Source of the DNA: Spirodela intermedia
Lineage: Eukaryota; Streptophyta; Magnoliopsida; Alismatales; Araceae
Assembly (NCBI GenBank): GCA_902729315.2
Contig: LR746269.1
Coordinates: 8,778,231 to 8,842,230 of the forward strand
Length of the DNA stretch: 64,000 bases
Reading direction: 5' to 3'
Every line of letters starts with the position of its first letter. Position 1 is the first letter of the stretch. The notes under the pieces are model-generated. The model was not told where the DNA came from. It made no database searches and worked only from the letters and a program-made list of their open reading frames with translations. The position numbers and the translations under genes are program-made. This document shows, piece by piece, positions 13,727 through 26,700 of the stretch.

Positions 13727-13834
13727 GAGTGTCAACCCAATCAAGTCAATTAGTGTGTTGACCCATTGAGTCATTAATGTGTTGAGCCATTGTGTCGACC
13801 TAAAAAAAATTGTGTTGACCCATTAGAGTTATAT
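13727..13834. repeat. Short tandem repeat around TGTGTTGACCCATT
   Basis: Four imperfect units of about 25-33 bp, each with a GTGTTGACCCATTGAGTC-like core. Confidence 0.65.
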
Positions 13835-16339
13835 TCTAAAAATAAAGAAATTAAAATCAACCAAAATATTAAAACATATTAAGAAACCAATTCACCCTCC
13901 ATTTTGGTGTATATTCTAGCCTATTTGAAAACCAACAAATACATGAGAAATTTCATTGAGATGTAACAAAAGAATATGAAGCTTTTGTTAAATATGCTTT
14001 AACAAGGAATCAGGGGAGCTAGGGGTGAACTGGACTTGTCATGATCTATAAGGTTTTCATTAAATTTTTGGGTCTATTCACATATAGGATTTATAGCCAT
14101 TTGAATTACTTGATTGGTTCCACTCTCTAAGGACCACATCCTTAGAGTCCACTCATTATTGGTAAAATTTCACTAAACAAAAGGCTTTAGCTAGCCTTCA
14201 TTGGATTTAGTACCTCTAGCCTATTTCAGAATTTCTCTCCTCTTCTATATTCACAATTCTATGGACTAAACTAAAGGAGCAACTATTCCACTCTTCTAGA
14301 TTTATGACTTTATGAGACCGACAAGATTATCACCAAGATAATTCTCTCCAGACCTAAGTTAATTCAGAACTTAACTTGAAAGGCATTTTTCAACCTAGAT
14401 GTTTTTGGAATGCTCCTAATGACCAATGAATGGCAAGTCATATTCCTCGTGTAGATCCTATTTCAATAGGAACTTAGTGACCCCATCTGCCTACTCATCT
14501 TGCTTTTACTACTAAATTAGGAGTTACTCCATGTATTACTTGACATAAAATATATAGTAGATTTATTTATCTTTTGTTGAATCTTTTTCATGGCTTGATA
14601 GATAATTTGATAAGCCAATGATTTTTTTTCCATGTTTCAAAATACAATTATTCAACATGTTAACTAATCGATTATGATAAATTGGATCAGATTTTACAAA
14701 AAAAAATTGTTGTACCTCAATGTGATATGAGTGTGAAAGAGTTTCAAGAATCATCTTTTTATAAAGGCTAAAAAAATTTTAGGTTATATCTTGAAAGACA
14801 TGAAAGATCTCCCTCCAAGCCATACATGTGACTTTCATTTAATACGGCATTCCACATAATTCTATATGTATCCATGAGATTGAGTATGGAATTATTTTTA
14901 CTCACTCTAGATTGAGCATCCATTTCCCTCATTGCAAAAATTAGAAATCTTGTATTTTACATATCCATACCATCAAGTCCTTGGGTTCTGAAATCACTTC
15001 AAATCATTGCTATTTGCATTGGATCTATATGAGAAGTCAATATAGTTTGAATTATTTGTTGACCTAGACAAAGTAAGACAAAACCTTTGAAATGATTTCA
15101 ATATTGGACCTTAGACATAATAGTTAAAAATTACATCTCTTTAGAAAGTTGATCCTTTGTCTTGTGGTAGGCTGCTCAAGTCCTCTTGTGAAACTTTCTT
15201 TATTTGGTTAGCCATACACTTCACATGTTTCTAGTAATTTACATATCAGCATTAAATGATGCAAGTCTTAGATAAGAATCTACAATGAAGTAGAATGACC
15301 TTGTTGATGATCCTTTACTTCGAAAGCATCTAGGGTTCCTCAAATAATGTATATTTCACAACAAGTAAATCCTTAACCCTTCCTCCTACTAATACTAGTT
15401 GAAGCTCCAAGTTTTTAGAAGTTTGAAATGCTATGCTAGAAAGATGTGGAAGCTCTTGCATGGAGGAGACTTTCAAGGCCTTGAATAGTAGCTAGATTCC
15501 TCTTATTTGTGGTAGTTAAGGATGAAGAATTCTTGTGTGAACTCTACGAAGGATGATGGCAGGCATGGGGACAATCCCTCATGATTTTCTTCTACTCTCT
15601 TACTCAATCTAATAAGGGTTGAAACGTCCATTTTAAATGCAGCATATTGGTCTGTCTAGCAATCATTTCCAACAACTATAAAATGGTCCTTTTAGGGTGA
15701 CATCAATTATTGAAATGTGACTCAATAAACCATTCTTTAATCTTGTAAAAATCATAAGAAACCAAAATCTTTGAATTTTGATGTACCATTTGCTGTTATG
15801 TTCCCTATTTTAATTATCTTTCAAATGAGCATTTACTTTTGTGACACAATCTTGCATTTCAAAGGCATTTTAATTATCTAAAGTATATATAAAGACTATT
15901 TTGTCATTGATTGAATTTATTCTACTTTAAGTATGTTATTTAACTTATGGTGAATCACACTTAGTGGATAAATTACATTCATCAAAAAATTTAAAACTTT
16001 TAACACCAATAGGTTCATATATCAACACATGATAAGTTACATTGCCCATTAATAAAGTATATAATCTATATATGTCAATATGAGTAAATTAAATTTTACA
16101 AGAACAAAGTATATTAAGCTTTATATATCAATACATGAAAACTTATGTTTAATATTAGTATATGATGTGCACTTGTCGATGTATTTAAATGCACATTATC
16201 TAATAATATTTATAACTAAGACCTAATAAAATATTAATATAGAAGTAAGTCTCAAGTCGAACATAGGGAGATTGATTAATTTATTGTGAAAACTAATTTA
16301 ATTTATATAAAGTGATTTTATATTTTATTAATATTTAAT

Positions 16340-16690
16340 ATATATAAAAAAAGAGGTGAGGTGAGAAGAATAAAGGAAGGAAAGTAGAGAAAAAAAAAGA
16401 AGAAAAGAGAAAGAGAGAAGAGAGAGCTCTCATGAGAGAGAGAAGGGATCAGATCTCTCACGAAAGGGAGAGAAAGAGAAGAGGAGAGAAAACTCACATG
16501 AGATGGAGAGAGAGAAAAGTCTCACAAGAGAGAAAGAGAAGGAGAGAGAAAGAGATTGATTAAGAGAGAGAAAGTGAAGGAGATTGATTGAGAGAGAGAT
16601 CTCAAGAGAGATAAAGAGAAGAAAGATCTCATGAGAGAGGGAGAGAGAGAAATAAGATAAAAATAAAGAAAGAGAGAAAGACGGTCAATC
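16340..16690 (+). repeat. Purine-rich (GA) tract with ATCTCATGAGAGAG units
   Basis: About 350 bp almost entirely A and G on the plus strand. The words ATCTCATGAGAG, TCTCACAAGAGAG and GATTGATTGAGAG interrupt it at irregular spacing. Immediately after it, near 16,716-16,750, comes GTGAGCTCAAGGATTCAC, similar to the presumed LTR end at 25,795. Confidence 0.7.
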
Positions 16691-18316
16691 TGTTTTCACG
16701 GTGACCATTATTTTCAGACGAATGTGAGCTCAAGGATTCACACATATGACATGAGATCAGTTATGAATATCTTTAATTTGTTTTAACAATTGAACACTCA
16801 TTAATCAGTCTTTAATCTTGATGATTTTACATTCAAAAATAGAAAAATACTCATTATTCATAGAATGTTGGGAATATGAATATATCTAGATTTAGCTGTA
16901 AAAATCAATAAAAATTAAGTTGAAAATGATCTTAACTTGATTTGAGACAAGTTTTAGAGGATTTAGAAGAAGAACATACTCATTTCAATTAAAACGTACA
17001 TAAAACAGAAACAACTTGCTGTAAAATGTAAATAAATGACAAAAACATGTAATTAAATGCTAAAAGCAAGAACTAAATTGTTGTCCAAGTTTAGTCTATC
17101 TCTTGGGCAACTGGAGACATTAGTGTGGTGATTTAGTTTCATTCGTACGTGTCACACCATGTCAGAAGTCACAAAAGTATCATTCGGAAGCATTGCATCA
17201 CTTGCCAGAGAGATCCACTGAAAGAAGGGTTGACCACATTGTCACCGTTGTCTAAAGGGAGAAAGGAAGAGCTAACTACTCACCAAAGGCCTTAAGTGCA
17301 ATCATGGGAGGAAGGAATGAGCTTTGTTGACTATTAGAGGTATTGATTGCACAAAAGAAGGTAGGAAATGAATTGTCGTATTTGCAAATGCCATCAGAAT
17401 TTTAAAGATAATCAATAATATATGTTTTACCAGATAATAATTAATTATTATCTTTATACCCCTAAGAGTGATACGTCAAGAACTTAAGGTCTTAGTATCG
17501 TGGCACTTTGAGAGACGTTGGATTAAATGTGTTTGGTCACATGGCGCGTTGAGTGATGTAGATCAACCCATGTGGCTACATGTGTGTTGAGTGGCATTAG
17601 ATTTGTGAACCACCGATGGATCACTTTACACATCTAGTATCATGGTAGTTTGTCAGCCGTAGGATATGGTTATTTTGATGATGTGACTCACTAAAAATCA
17701 TTAGATCACACTGTGCTCTAGATGGCTGTGCTGAAATGGACAAAATGGTTAGTCTCACATCAGAAGTATTATGGACACATGAGCTGAATATAAATTAAAG
17801 TTACGATCTCTCATTAGAGATCTCTTATCTTGAAAAAAAATAATGCTCATAACCATCTTAGGAGAAAGTAAAAAGGTGGTCTGCCCTTACATACACGTGT
17901 GTATGGGCATTCCTTGCCCCATGATCGGTTGGCCACCAAGACATGGAACGGGAGTGACGCACATGTGCATAGAGTGAGTCATTTGCCACTCGAGCCAAGC
18001 TTGTGGCTCCCCTGATTTGGGTCTACCCATTTGACCGTAGCATCTCTCCAGGTCAATTGCTAAGTGTTAGCTTGTTAGCAAGCAAAATATTTGTATACTT
18101 TATTCTTTTGTATTTTTAAATAATCTAAAATTACGCTAAGTATTTTAACTTTGGACTTCTAAAATTAACAAAATATCTTATGTTTATTTTGCAAGTTAAA
18201 AAAATAAAATAAAACAATAAAACTAATTAAAACACAAAAATCTAGCTTTAATAGTATATTATATAAAGTCTCATATTTAGGTGCATATAATAATTATATG
18301 AAATAAAAAAGTAAAT

Positions 18317-18680
18317 AAAGTGATTTGTCAATACACTAAAAACAATCTTACATAATAATGAAGTGTGTTAAACTTCATATGTTAATACAAAAAGTTATGT
18401 CACTAACAAATGTAGTTTAAAAAAGTTAATATTTCAGTGGGTGGAAATTTATTTTTACAAAAAAGTACTGAAATTAAGAGTAATACATAAATAATTCTTT
18501 TTATCAAGTTCAATATTTCAATAAATGAGAGCTACATTTTACAGAAGATAGTATACAAAATACAAATTTATTTTGTATGGAATAGATATAGGAAAATAGA
18601 AGTATCAAACTAAGAAGAAGTACATTAATAATTCACTTTATTGAGAACAAATTTCAATGCATGGATTTTACATTGTGATC
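18317..18680. repeat. AT-rich degenerate tandem repeat
   Basis: Blocks with TTCAATATTTCAATAAATG then CTACATTTTAC, and GTAATACATAAATAATTC then TTTAT-AAG, recur at about 85- and 135-bp spacing. Similar GTCAATA-CATGAAA-TTAC words occur at 15,960-16,170 and 12,700-12,760. The copies are strongly diverged. Confidence 0.45.
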
Positions 18681-19204
18681 TAATTATAAATGTGAACTTC
18701 TATATCTACGCATATAAAATCCATCTATGATATATGTCAATATATTATGTTGCATATCTCAAGATGAGAACTGTACCTTGTGAAACATATGTATCAAATT
18801 CTAGAGAAATATATTGATAACTCAATATATGATGTCTCATATCTAAATATATGATTTATTTCCTTTAATAAATATTTCAAGTAGGTGCATATTAATGACA
18901 ATAGTATATCGACTTTGATATTAGTAAATGTCACATCTATGACACATATTGTGGCACAACAAAATTTTCATTTGTCAAGATTGTGCTATACTAGTTTAAG
19001 CAGATATTGTACTACATAGAACCATCGTGAGAATAAATATGCATGTATTTTATAATTGTATCAACAAAACAATTATATGAGAACTATAAACAAATAAAGG
19101 AATCTCCATACCATAATATCAAAGCAAACATTATCTAAAAGTTATTGGAACAACCTTGACTACAGTCATATTTGACTATTCAAGAAGAATGATAAAAAAA
19201 CTCT

Positions 19205-19208
<4 letters not shown>

Positions 19209-19235
<27 letters not shown>
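19209..19235. repeat. (AT)n microsatellite
   Basis: Uninterrupted AT alternation following CTATACAT. Confidence 0.9.
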
Positions 19236-19240
<5 letters not shown>

Positions 19241-20864
19241 AATTGGAAATTTAAAGAGCCAAGAAACTTAAACGTGCAAATAAGCATAAAAAACCTAATC
19301 AAGAAGCTCAAGCAGAAATATCTTCTTTAATACTTTTCAAATATAACAAAAAAATTAGCACTTCTAATTTTGATCTCAAATAATTAATTTCTACTTTTCA
19401 TAACTCTTCAAGGTACAAAAGGAATGGTTTGAAATCAATCCTTGTAAGGTTCAAATTATTTCTCCTTGATATTGTCTATTTCATAGTAGAAGTTCCTCAA
19501 TAGTAGCAAGTACTAGTAGGCAACAAGAAATTTCTTGTTCCGTGAATCAAAAATAATGAGCAAATATTTAATTAATATTTGGCCACCTATAACCAAGAAT
19601 CTAGAGGCAAGTGCTAGGGGCATTTGAGTTGTTAGATTTGTGGGTTTTTATGTATTTGAAGTTTTTTTGATAGTGGAATGTAGAGGAGCTAAGCCTAAAG
19701 AGTATAGTTATCCATGAGTTGACTCATTTGAGATTATCCATAATTATCCATGAGTTTATAATGTCTATTATATGTTGCATCATTCATTTTTATGTTAACC
19801 CATTCAAAAAGAAGAATTTACTTCCTCCATCTTTATGCCTTTGTACCCTCATGGAACCCAATGACATAATATGCAAACTCATGTAATATAACATATGAAT
19901 ATAGTTCCCAGAATATATCAAGATCAAGCACAATGTAGAATATTATAAACATATGTAAAGGAATGTATGGATTGTGGTAACACAATATACATACATCATT
20001 AACATAATATATTACAAACACAAATAACAGCATATATGCATGGCCATAATGTAACATAAGAATGCACTTGAAACCTATTATGATTATTGATAATAGAATA
20101 ATGCATGATGATGCATTGTACATAAGCCATTCAAAAATTAATACTAGGATAGTAAGTAATTGTATCACATCATCATCATAAAATATCAAGAGACTAATAG
20201 AAACAAGTCAATCAAAGGCCCAAAAGAGTTTTTTTTTTTTTTTGCATTTGACTTCATGAGTCTTTTAAAGCTTTAAAATTCTTTTGAAAGCCATAATATT
20301 TCAGTATAAGTATTCTATTCACACTACGATTGTCAAGTTTTTGAATTAGATTCTTGTGAGAAATTGGGTTATTAATAAAGACAGGTTTTGATGATGAAAT
20401 CATCTCATTCCACCCAAGCAAATGCTATTTAAGAATGGCCCTATGAATCTAATTGATGAATTCTCCAAGTTAATCATCGCTTCTTCCGTTTTTCTACACT
20501 TAATGATCCTTTGATCTTCATGTCCGAAGATCATGCACGTAGCTCTTCAATTATCAGCACAGTTCCTTCTTAGAATAATTATTTTATGTGGCATTGTGGA
20601 CACTTCACTAACATCAAATAGTGTGAAATCTTTTACGAAAGAACCTCTCATAAAAGATTTCATGTGCATTTGATAAGTACCAGGAAATAGATAGATCAAG
20701 TTTAAATTATTAGAGAAGAAAGAATATAGGAGATGAGTGTATACTGAGGGAGAACACAGCCTTCACCATGAGCTCTCCTTTCTGTGTCCGTTCCCCCTAT
20801 TTTCTTCTGATTAGTTGGTTTCGTTTGATGGGCTTCTGCCAACCGTCGGCCTGAGTTAGTGCTG

Positions 20865-21900
20865 CTAGTGCGAGAGCCAGATGTCGCCGCCGTCCTCCCA
20901 CGGACCCTCTGGCGAGAGGTCACAGCCCGCGAGCACCTGGTTGAAGCACTCATCTCCACACCCGCCGTCGGCGCCACCGCCGACGACGCAGAACTTCGCC
21001 TGTTCGAAGACGGCTGCCGAAGGCGACAACGGCGGCGGAAGCCTCGGCAGCGAGTTTGAGGGAAACCCGGCGGTAGACGAGTCGTCCGTGCCGAAGCGGC
21101 CGATCCCTACGGCGGAGGGGGCGCCCGTGCCGGCGGCAGCGGCGACGGCGCCGCCGATCCTCTCCGTCAGCCGTGGCGTCCACGGCTGCACCATGACGTG
21201 CCTGAATTGCTCGCTGTTGACGTCGCACCGGAGCTGCCTGGCGTGCTTCTGCACCCTCGTCCTCCAGTAGTTCTTTATCTCGTTGTCGGTCCTCCCAGGC
21301 AGATGCCGAGCTATCTTCGACCACCTGATCCACCTCGAGATCGATTGATCATGAAGAAAAGTCTTATGATTAAACTGAGATGATAAGACGGCCTACGTCA
21401 ATTTTGAAGCTGTGAAGAATATAAACATAATCAAAGATTTAGAATATATCCATGTGTTCATCCGCCTCATGTTGTAATTAGGACGTGGGAGGACCTATTG
21501 CCCCAGCGGCGGTGGAGTTCGAGAATTAGTAGTTGCTCCTCCGGGGTGATGTTGCCGCGGCGGACGTCGGGGCGGAGATAGTTGAGCCAGCGGAGCCGGC
21601 AGCTCTTCCCCGTCCGCTTCAGACCTGCAAGCTCAGGATGTCACCTTGAATTAGATCAACCCTTCTGGGGAGAGAGAGAGAGAGAGAGAGAGGGTGCTTA
21701 CCGGCGCAGCGGGCGAGGGCATTCCAACGGCCCTCGCCGTTGGTGGAGATGTAGTTCACGAGGGTAAGGTCCTCATCAAGAGTCCATGGTCCCCTCCTCA
21801 GGTCCATCTCTCCCTCCACTTCCGCTGCCGCAGCCGCCGCCGCAGCCGCCGCCGCAGCCTCCGCCTTCCCGTCGGCGATAACTAATCCATGCATACCCAT
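20865..21900 (-). CDS. R2R3-MYB transcription factor, subgroup 20 (MYB2/MYB62/MYB108-like)
   Basis: Nuclear DNA-binding regulator. Exons read on the minus strand are 21900-21702, 21624-21495 (130 bp) and 21324-20865, giving 262 residues. The R2 repeat starts at [17 protein letters not shown] with Trp39, Trp59 and Trp79. R3 runs from about residue 86 with Ile92, Trp111 and Trp130, and contains [20 protein letters not shown]. After the repeats comes CDVNSEQF and, at about 158-166, WTPRLTERI, the block typical of subgroup 20 (MYB2, MYB62, MYB78, MYB108, MYB112, MYB116). The splice positions after CAG and inside the Asn-Arg of WGNRW are the usual R2R3-MYB ones. The N-terminus is extended: a 12-alanine run (15-26) precedes a second Met at 32, directly before the repeats, so Met32 is a possible alternative start. 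A (GA)n tract lies in intron 1. Relatives act in abscisic acid, jasmonate, phosphate and senescence responses; which role applies here cannot be read from sequence. Confidence 0.95.
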
Positions 21901-22317
21901 CTCTGTCTATCTGTCTCTCTCTCTCTCCCTCTTTCTTTCAGTCTACCTACCTATCTATGTTAAAGGTTCGGTCGATTTCGTCGGGCAAGGAACGGGATGC
22001 GTGATCGGGGTGGAGTCGAGTTGGGGAGGATAGGATCAGACTAGCTCAGAGCGGAAGGATAGACGAGGTGAAATAGAGAGAGAGATGGGTCTTATTCTTC
22101 GCAGCCAGCGAGTCATCGGTACGGATGCTTTCACGAGCGTTCTAAAAGGGCAGCACTGTGGTTACCGTTCTGTGACCTCGGAGACGAGGTGAAATCCGTC
22201 ACCAATCGTTTCTAGTCCACAGTTTCTCTCTCATCCTACTCCAGTTCATTAAGACGAAAGCTTAGCTATCACGACTCTTACCATGATATTCTCTCTCTCT
22301 TTCTCTATCATGCTACA

Positions 22318-22327
22318 GATATATATA
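22318..22327 (-). promoter_or_regulatory. Candidate TATA box of the MYB gene
   Basis: A TATATATA run lies about 420 bp upstream of the MYB start codon on the minus strand. The interval between holds CT/GA-rich sequence that would be the 5' leader. A CACGTG core lies further upstream near 22,620 and a 40-bp (CT)n tract at 22,472-22,511. The assignment is by position only. Confidence 0.4.
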
Positions 22328-22473
22328 CTATGGGTGGGTGGGTTTCATCCAGGTAAAAGCTTAAGAATCATGCGTCTCCTCTTCTCTTTAGTTATTAGAT
22401 GCTCCCTCTTTCTAACCCTCCAAAGCTCATCAAAGTAAAATCATGGGCCTCTTCTCGTTCTTCTAGCTGTCAG

Positions 22474-22514
<41 letters not shown>

Positions 22515-23460
22515 GATCCTCTCCCTCTTCCACAAGTGGGGGAGGTCGAGTTAATGGCGATCACTGTGGAAGACATGTTGTCAGAGAGGATGCGCTCAGC
22601 CGCTCCACCCTCTCAAGCCACGTGGAAGACCTCGCCTTCTACGTCATCCACCACTTAAGAGAAGATCTGATGATCATAAATTGACAGATTGACTGATTGA
22701 TGTGATCGCTTGATTGATTGATGGGAGTTATTAATAAAATCTGCCAGTTAAGCCGAATGATTCACGATCCAGCGATGGGTGGAACCGTTGACTCAGTCGA
22801 TTAGTCCGGCCTCGCCAATGGGCTCCAACTAAGTCATCCCATTTTAGAGAGAGAGAGATGAAATGATTCTATGGGAAATATAGATTAATGGATAGAGAGA
22901 AGAAGGTGATTGAATGGGGGATATATAGGTCAACAAATTGATGGAGAGAGAGAGAGAGAGAGAGCGGTTGGGCCAAAGTAACTTGGGCAGTGTGTTCGGC
23001 CCACGTACCCCTTGCTGCCCTTCCCCACCCATGTTCCCCCTCCACGTCGGATGCCGGATGACGAAACGCGGGCCCCACATGCCCCGCGATCTTTCGAAGT
23101 CACCGACCCCATTGCGGACTGTGTAAGATTACTGGCCCTCGTTCACAAAGGACCCCCCGCCCTGGCCTCTCTCTCTCTCTCTCTCTCTTCCCGCTCTGCT
23201 GTCTCTCTTCTCTCTTAAACTCCCGTTCTTTTCCTCTCTTTAGATCTCTCTCTCCCTCTCTAGGCTTGTTTTGTGAGAACGTACAAGGCCTGTTTGATCT
23301 TCGTTATGAAGAGAAATGCGGAAAAAGGAAGTAACGTACTCCTTCAATATCCCTGCTCTTCTGTTCCATCATCATACGACCAACACAGAAAGCGAGAGAG
23401 AGAGAGAGAGAGAGAGATGGGGGTTTGTAGGGAACAAACGGGCCAGACTGGATCTCCATT

Positions 23461-23487
23461 TGGGCCCATTACTTGGGCTGAAGCCCA
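23461..23487 (+). promoter_or_regulatory. Site II (TGGGCY) cluster in the NEMF promoter
   Basis: The palindrome TGGGCCCA (23,461-23,468), TGGGCT (23,474-23,479) and AGCCCA (23,482-23,487) lie within 27 bp, about 310 bp upstream of the NEMF start codon. Site II motifs bind TCP factors and are common upstream of plant ribosomal, translation and mitochondrial genes. A CCACGTGTCA G-box follows at 23,541-23,550 and a (GA)n tract precedes at 23,394-23,417. The motifs are seen; function is inferred from the gene class. Confidence 0.5.
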
Positions 23488-23790
23488 AAAACCGATTGAC
23501 AGCCGTACACTGAAGGCGACTTATGGAACCACGACGACAGCCACGTGTCATCCTGATAGAAGACCCAGCGCCACGTATCAAATCAGTGACAGCCACTGCC
23601 AATTTTGCTTCGGTGCTCTCCCTGATCTGCACGACTCCCCTGAACATCGATACGTACTAGTAGTAGACAGAGACTGCGCCGCCTACCTGCACGCCCATTC
23701 CGGTCTGTTGGAAGGTGATGTTCGGGAGCGGCAAACGGGAAGTAGAGAGGCGGAGAAGCGGCGGCTGAGGAGGGAGGAGGGGCGGCGGAG

Positions 23791-26700
23791 ATGGTGAAGG
23801 TACGGATGAATACGGCCGACGTGGCGGCGGAGGTGGCGTGCCTCCGCCGCCTCATCGGCATGCGCTGCGCCAACGTCTACGATATCTCCCCCAAGGCAAG
23901 TTCGAACCGATCCCTCGCGTTCCCTCTCCAACGTCTGAGAACCCTAGGGTCGAGTTTCCGTTAACACTTAAATATGTATGTGTATGTGTGTATTTTTTCG
24001 AGCCACCTTTTGCCCTTTCAGAATGTGCAGTTTTTGCTATGTGGTGGAAACGGTTAGGGGATATTTTGCAGTTTATCACAGGGTTTCGAATTATATTAAT
24101 TTTAATTTTCTATTGGTAATAGGGTCTAGTTGGGGAAGCTTTTAGTGACCTTGAAGTGTGCTACAAACATTTTTCGTCCATGACGTCAAAATGGAAAGAC
24201 TTGATCGCAAGTCTTGACTTATTTGGCATCATCGTCAAACAATTTCCACAACATGACATGAGGGAGTACTAGAAATCTTGGTGAGCTGGAATCAAAGTGC
24301 TCTTGTTGAAAGGTGGAAAATATAGTGGCGGATGACTGCAAAGATCCTGTGAAGTAAGATTTGAAATAATTAATCTTGAAGGTAGGCTGCGAGAGGGGAT
24401 GTGATCAGGTTGAATGGAGTTGCCTCATCTTGGTGTTAGATTGGGTAGACTTTGATCATGGAATCAGATAAATCCACACCTGCAGAACTAGTATTCGGTT
24501 CATAGTGTTAGTTAATTAGGAGTCAGCAAGATGATTTTATAGTTGTTAAGCTTTGAGGAAAGGAGTTTCTTTGTCGCCTCCCCTTTGCCTTCTTGCAATA
24601 AAGATGTTGAGGAGAATGTTAACTGAGAGTTCAAGGTTGAGATGGGTTCGTTTCCAGCTTTGTGGACAAGGCTTTTGGTGATTCACCTCCAGTATGCCAA
24701 TATTACGTTTTTTCTCTCTTTTACACTAGGAGATTAATTACATTTGACCAGGTTGGTGTTAAAGTTTATTCAAGAGGCCAGTGGACTCATGTAAATTATT
24801 TCTGAATGAATGTTTCTGAAGTGTACTCTGATAAGAGGGAAGGTAAGACGGCCGCTGTGTTCCTGGGACATTTGGGGGGAGTTTCCCACACTCCTTGAAT
24901 GAGTTGCTCACCATGGATTATACGAAGACTGTTAGAAACGGAATCTTCAATGATGTGATGGAAAGAAAGGCTCCTCTGATATGGTGACCTGCTTATTTAT
25001 GGTAAGCATTGTTTCCAAGCCTATCCATATTCAAGAGACGGTTTACACTGTTGTGTTGGTGGCTGACATTGTGCACAAGGAATGGGTAGTTATTAGATGC
25101 AAACAAGGATTTGAGACGTCTAACCTAGTCACCCTAATAACGTTTCTATGGTGTTGGATGACATTCTATGGGCATTTCACCTTAGATATTATCTGGAAGG
25201 TTTTTGGGAGGATATTGGGAACACAATTTTGCATTCCGCATTCTTTTTATAGCTGATGAATAAGTGATAGTACTGGCTTTTGGAAAGCTCTTATCAGCTT
25301 CGAAAGCATCAAACATTGTGATATGCAAGGTTCTTATGAATATAAGAAGAGACACTCACTTTGCATCATTGGAGTCGAAATTTTAGATGTCTTCAATGGA
25401 CCAAATAATCTTATCTTGATGTAGAACATAACTGCAACCAATAAGGAAGGCTCATAAAGTTTAGCCTAGACAACCATAGAGCATAGGGTTTAAGACCCAA
25501 GATCCGTCCAAAATATAAATCTTAGCCCAAAGGCCGAAAACACATGAAGAAAGCGTGATTTTTGTAGGTTTAGTAATTTTTTTCCTTTAAATAGGCTCTC
25601 TTTTACTTTTGCTTTTAGACCCTACTGTTTTGGCGATCTAAAACCAATTCGATCTATTTAAAAGCTCATGAAGTGTGTAGAACAAGACATTTTTCCCACT
25701 GATAATCATTTTTTTATTCTCTCTAGTGATTTCTCTCCTTCTAGATTCAAGAAAACTCTTGTAGATTTAAGTGAGTTTGGTTTTCGATCATTGTGAACTC
25801 AAGGATCACTCGAATCAATTCCTGTATACTCTAGAACTGTAGATTTATTCCTTAAGGATTCAAGGTACGATTTTCATTGTTCCCCAACTTCTAAGTACAT
25901 CAAGTGATATTAGAGCAAGGTTTTAAATCCCAGATTCGCCAATTTACAAGGTAAGGACTCTTTCAGGAGTAGATTTTTTGAGTTGGAAAATGTCAGTCAA
26001 AATCTCTAAGATATGCATTATACATTGCACCAACTTCCTATGATTATATTCATCTGATTTATAGCACCTCTCTTATCCTCAAAATAGGTAGTCAGCTATC
26101 GATGAAAATTTTTCAGGCATAAAGAATCATTCATTATTTGTATTTGGAACTATTAGTAGCAGGTTCAGAGAGAAAGATCCAAAAGACTTTCAGATGATGA
26201 TTGACTTGGCAAGTTTTCAAGGTCATATATTCATCAAAGAATGTTTCTGCTGATTGGTAAAAGTTGAACTTGAACGGCTCATATATTAAAGAAAAAGCAG
26301 CCAAAATTTGTTTCATACATGTTGAAATGTGATGCCTTGGCATAATGGGAACAATGTTAGGTGACACGAGTTAGAACCAATGAAGAACCAATTCATAAAG
26401 AATAAAAATGAAGAAATTATTGAAAACTTGATTTTTCCTCTTAATATTGAGCAAATATGAGACCAACAATATCAAAGTTGCAAAGAGAAAAAGAGAACCA
26501 TTGTACAGTAAGGGAAATTTTAGAGATTCTCATCTTATATTAATCTAGTAGAGTTTAAATCTTATAAAGCTTCTCATTTTACAAATTGAATCTGATGGGA
26601 ATCAAAGAAAGGTGATCTACAAGTGGTTTTTAACTTAGTGATGTTTTAGTGACATAAAAAAGGCCTAAGTTTCTGATTGAAAATGCAAGGACTAGATCTT

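Larger units (their letters stand above)
8110..20700. other. AT-rich repeat-derived region without supported genes
   Basis: 12.6 kb, strongly AT-rich, with stop codons dense in all frames. It holds degenerate tandem repeats (about 11,990-12,165; 13,727-13,834; 18,317-18,680), a purine-rich tract (16,340-16,690), (CT)n at 9,939-9,964, (AT)n at 19,209-19,235 and poly-T near 20,230. The 118-codon minus frame at 19,833-20,189 is Ile/Tyr-rich low complexity and not credible. Most of this is likely decayed transposon sequence, though I could not identify a gag or pol block. Confidence 0.6.
21901..23790. other. Divergent intergenic region between MYB (-) and NEMF (+)
   Basis: No coding sequence is supported here. 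It holds both promoters and several dinucleotide tracts: (CT)n at 22,472-22,511, (GA)n at 22,943-22,963, (CT)n at 23,166-23,188 and (GA)n at 23,394-23,417. Apparent open frames across these tracts are simple repeats read as Ser-Leu or Glu-Arg. Confidence 0.7.

Noticed and set aside
17740-17810. LTR promoter of the TAGTCTCACATC...TATAAAT type
   Set aside because: The match to the common plant LTR motif is partial, and no paired repeat or element body was found.
19833-20189. 118-codon minus-strand frame rich in Ile, Tyr and Leu
   Set aside because: Low-complexity reading of AT-rich DNA; no family motif and no neighbouring exon.
20881-21333. Long frames on both strands opposite or beside MYB exon 3
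   Set aside because: GC-rich shadows. The frame ending at 20,865 on the minus strand joins the R2 and R3 repeats in phase; the others do not.
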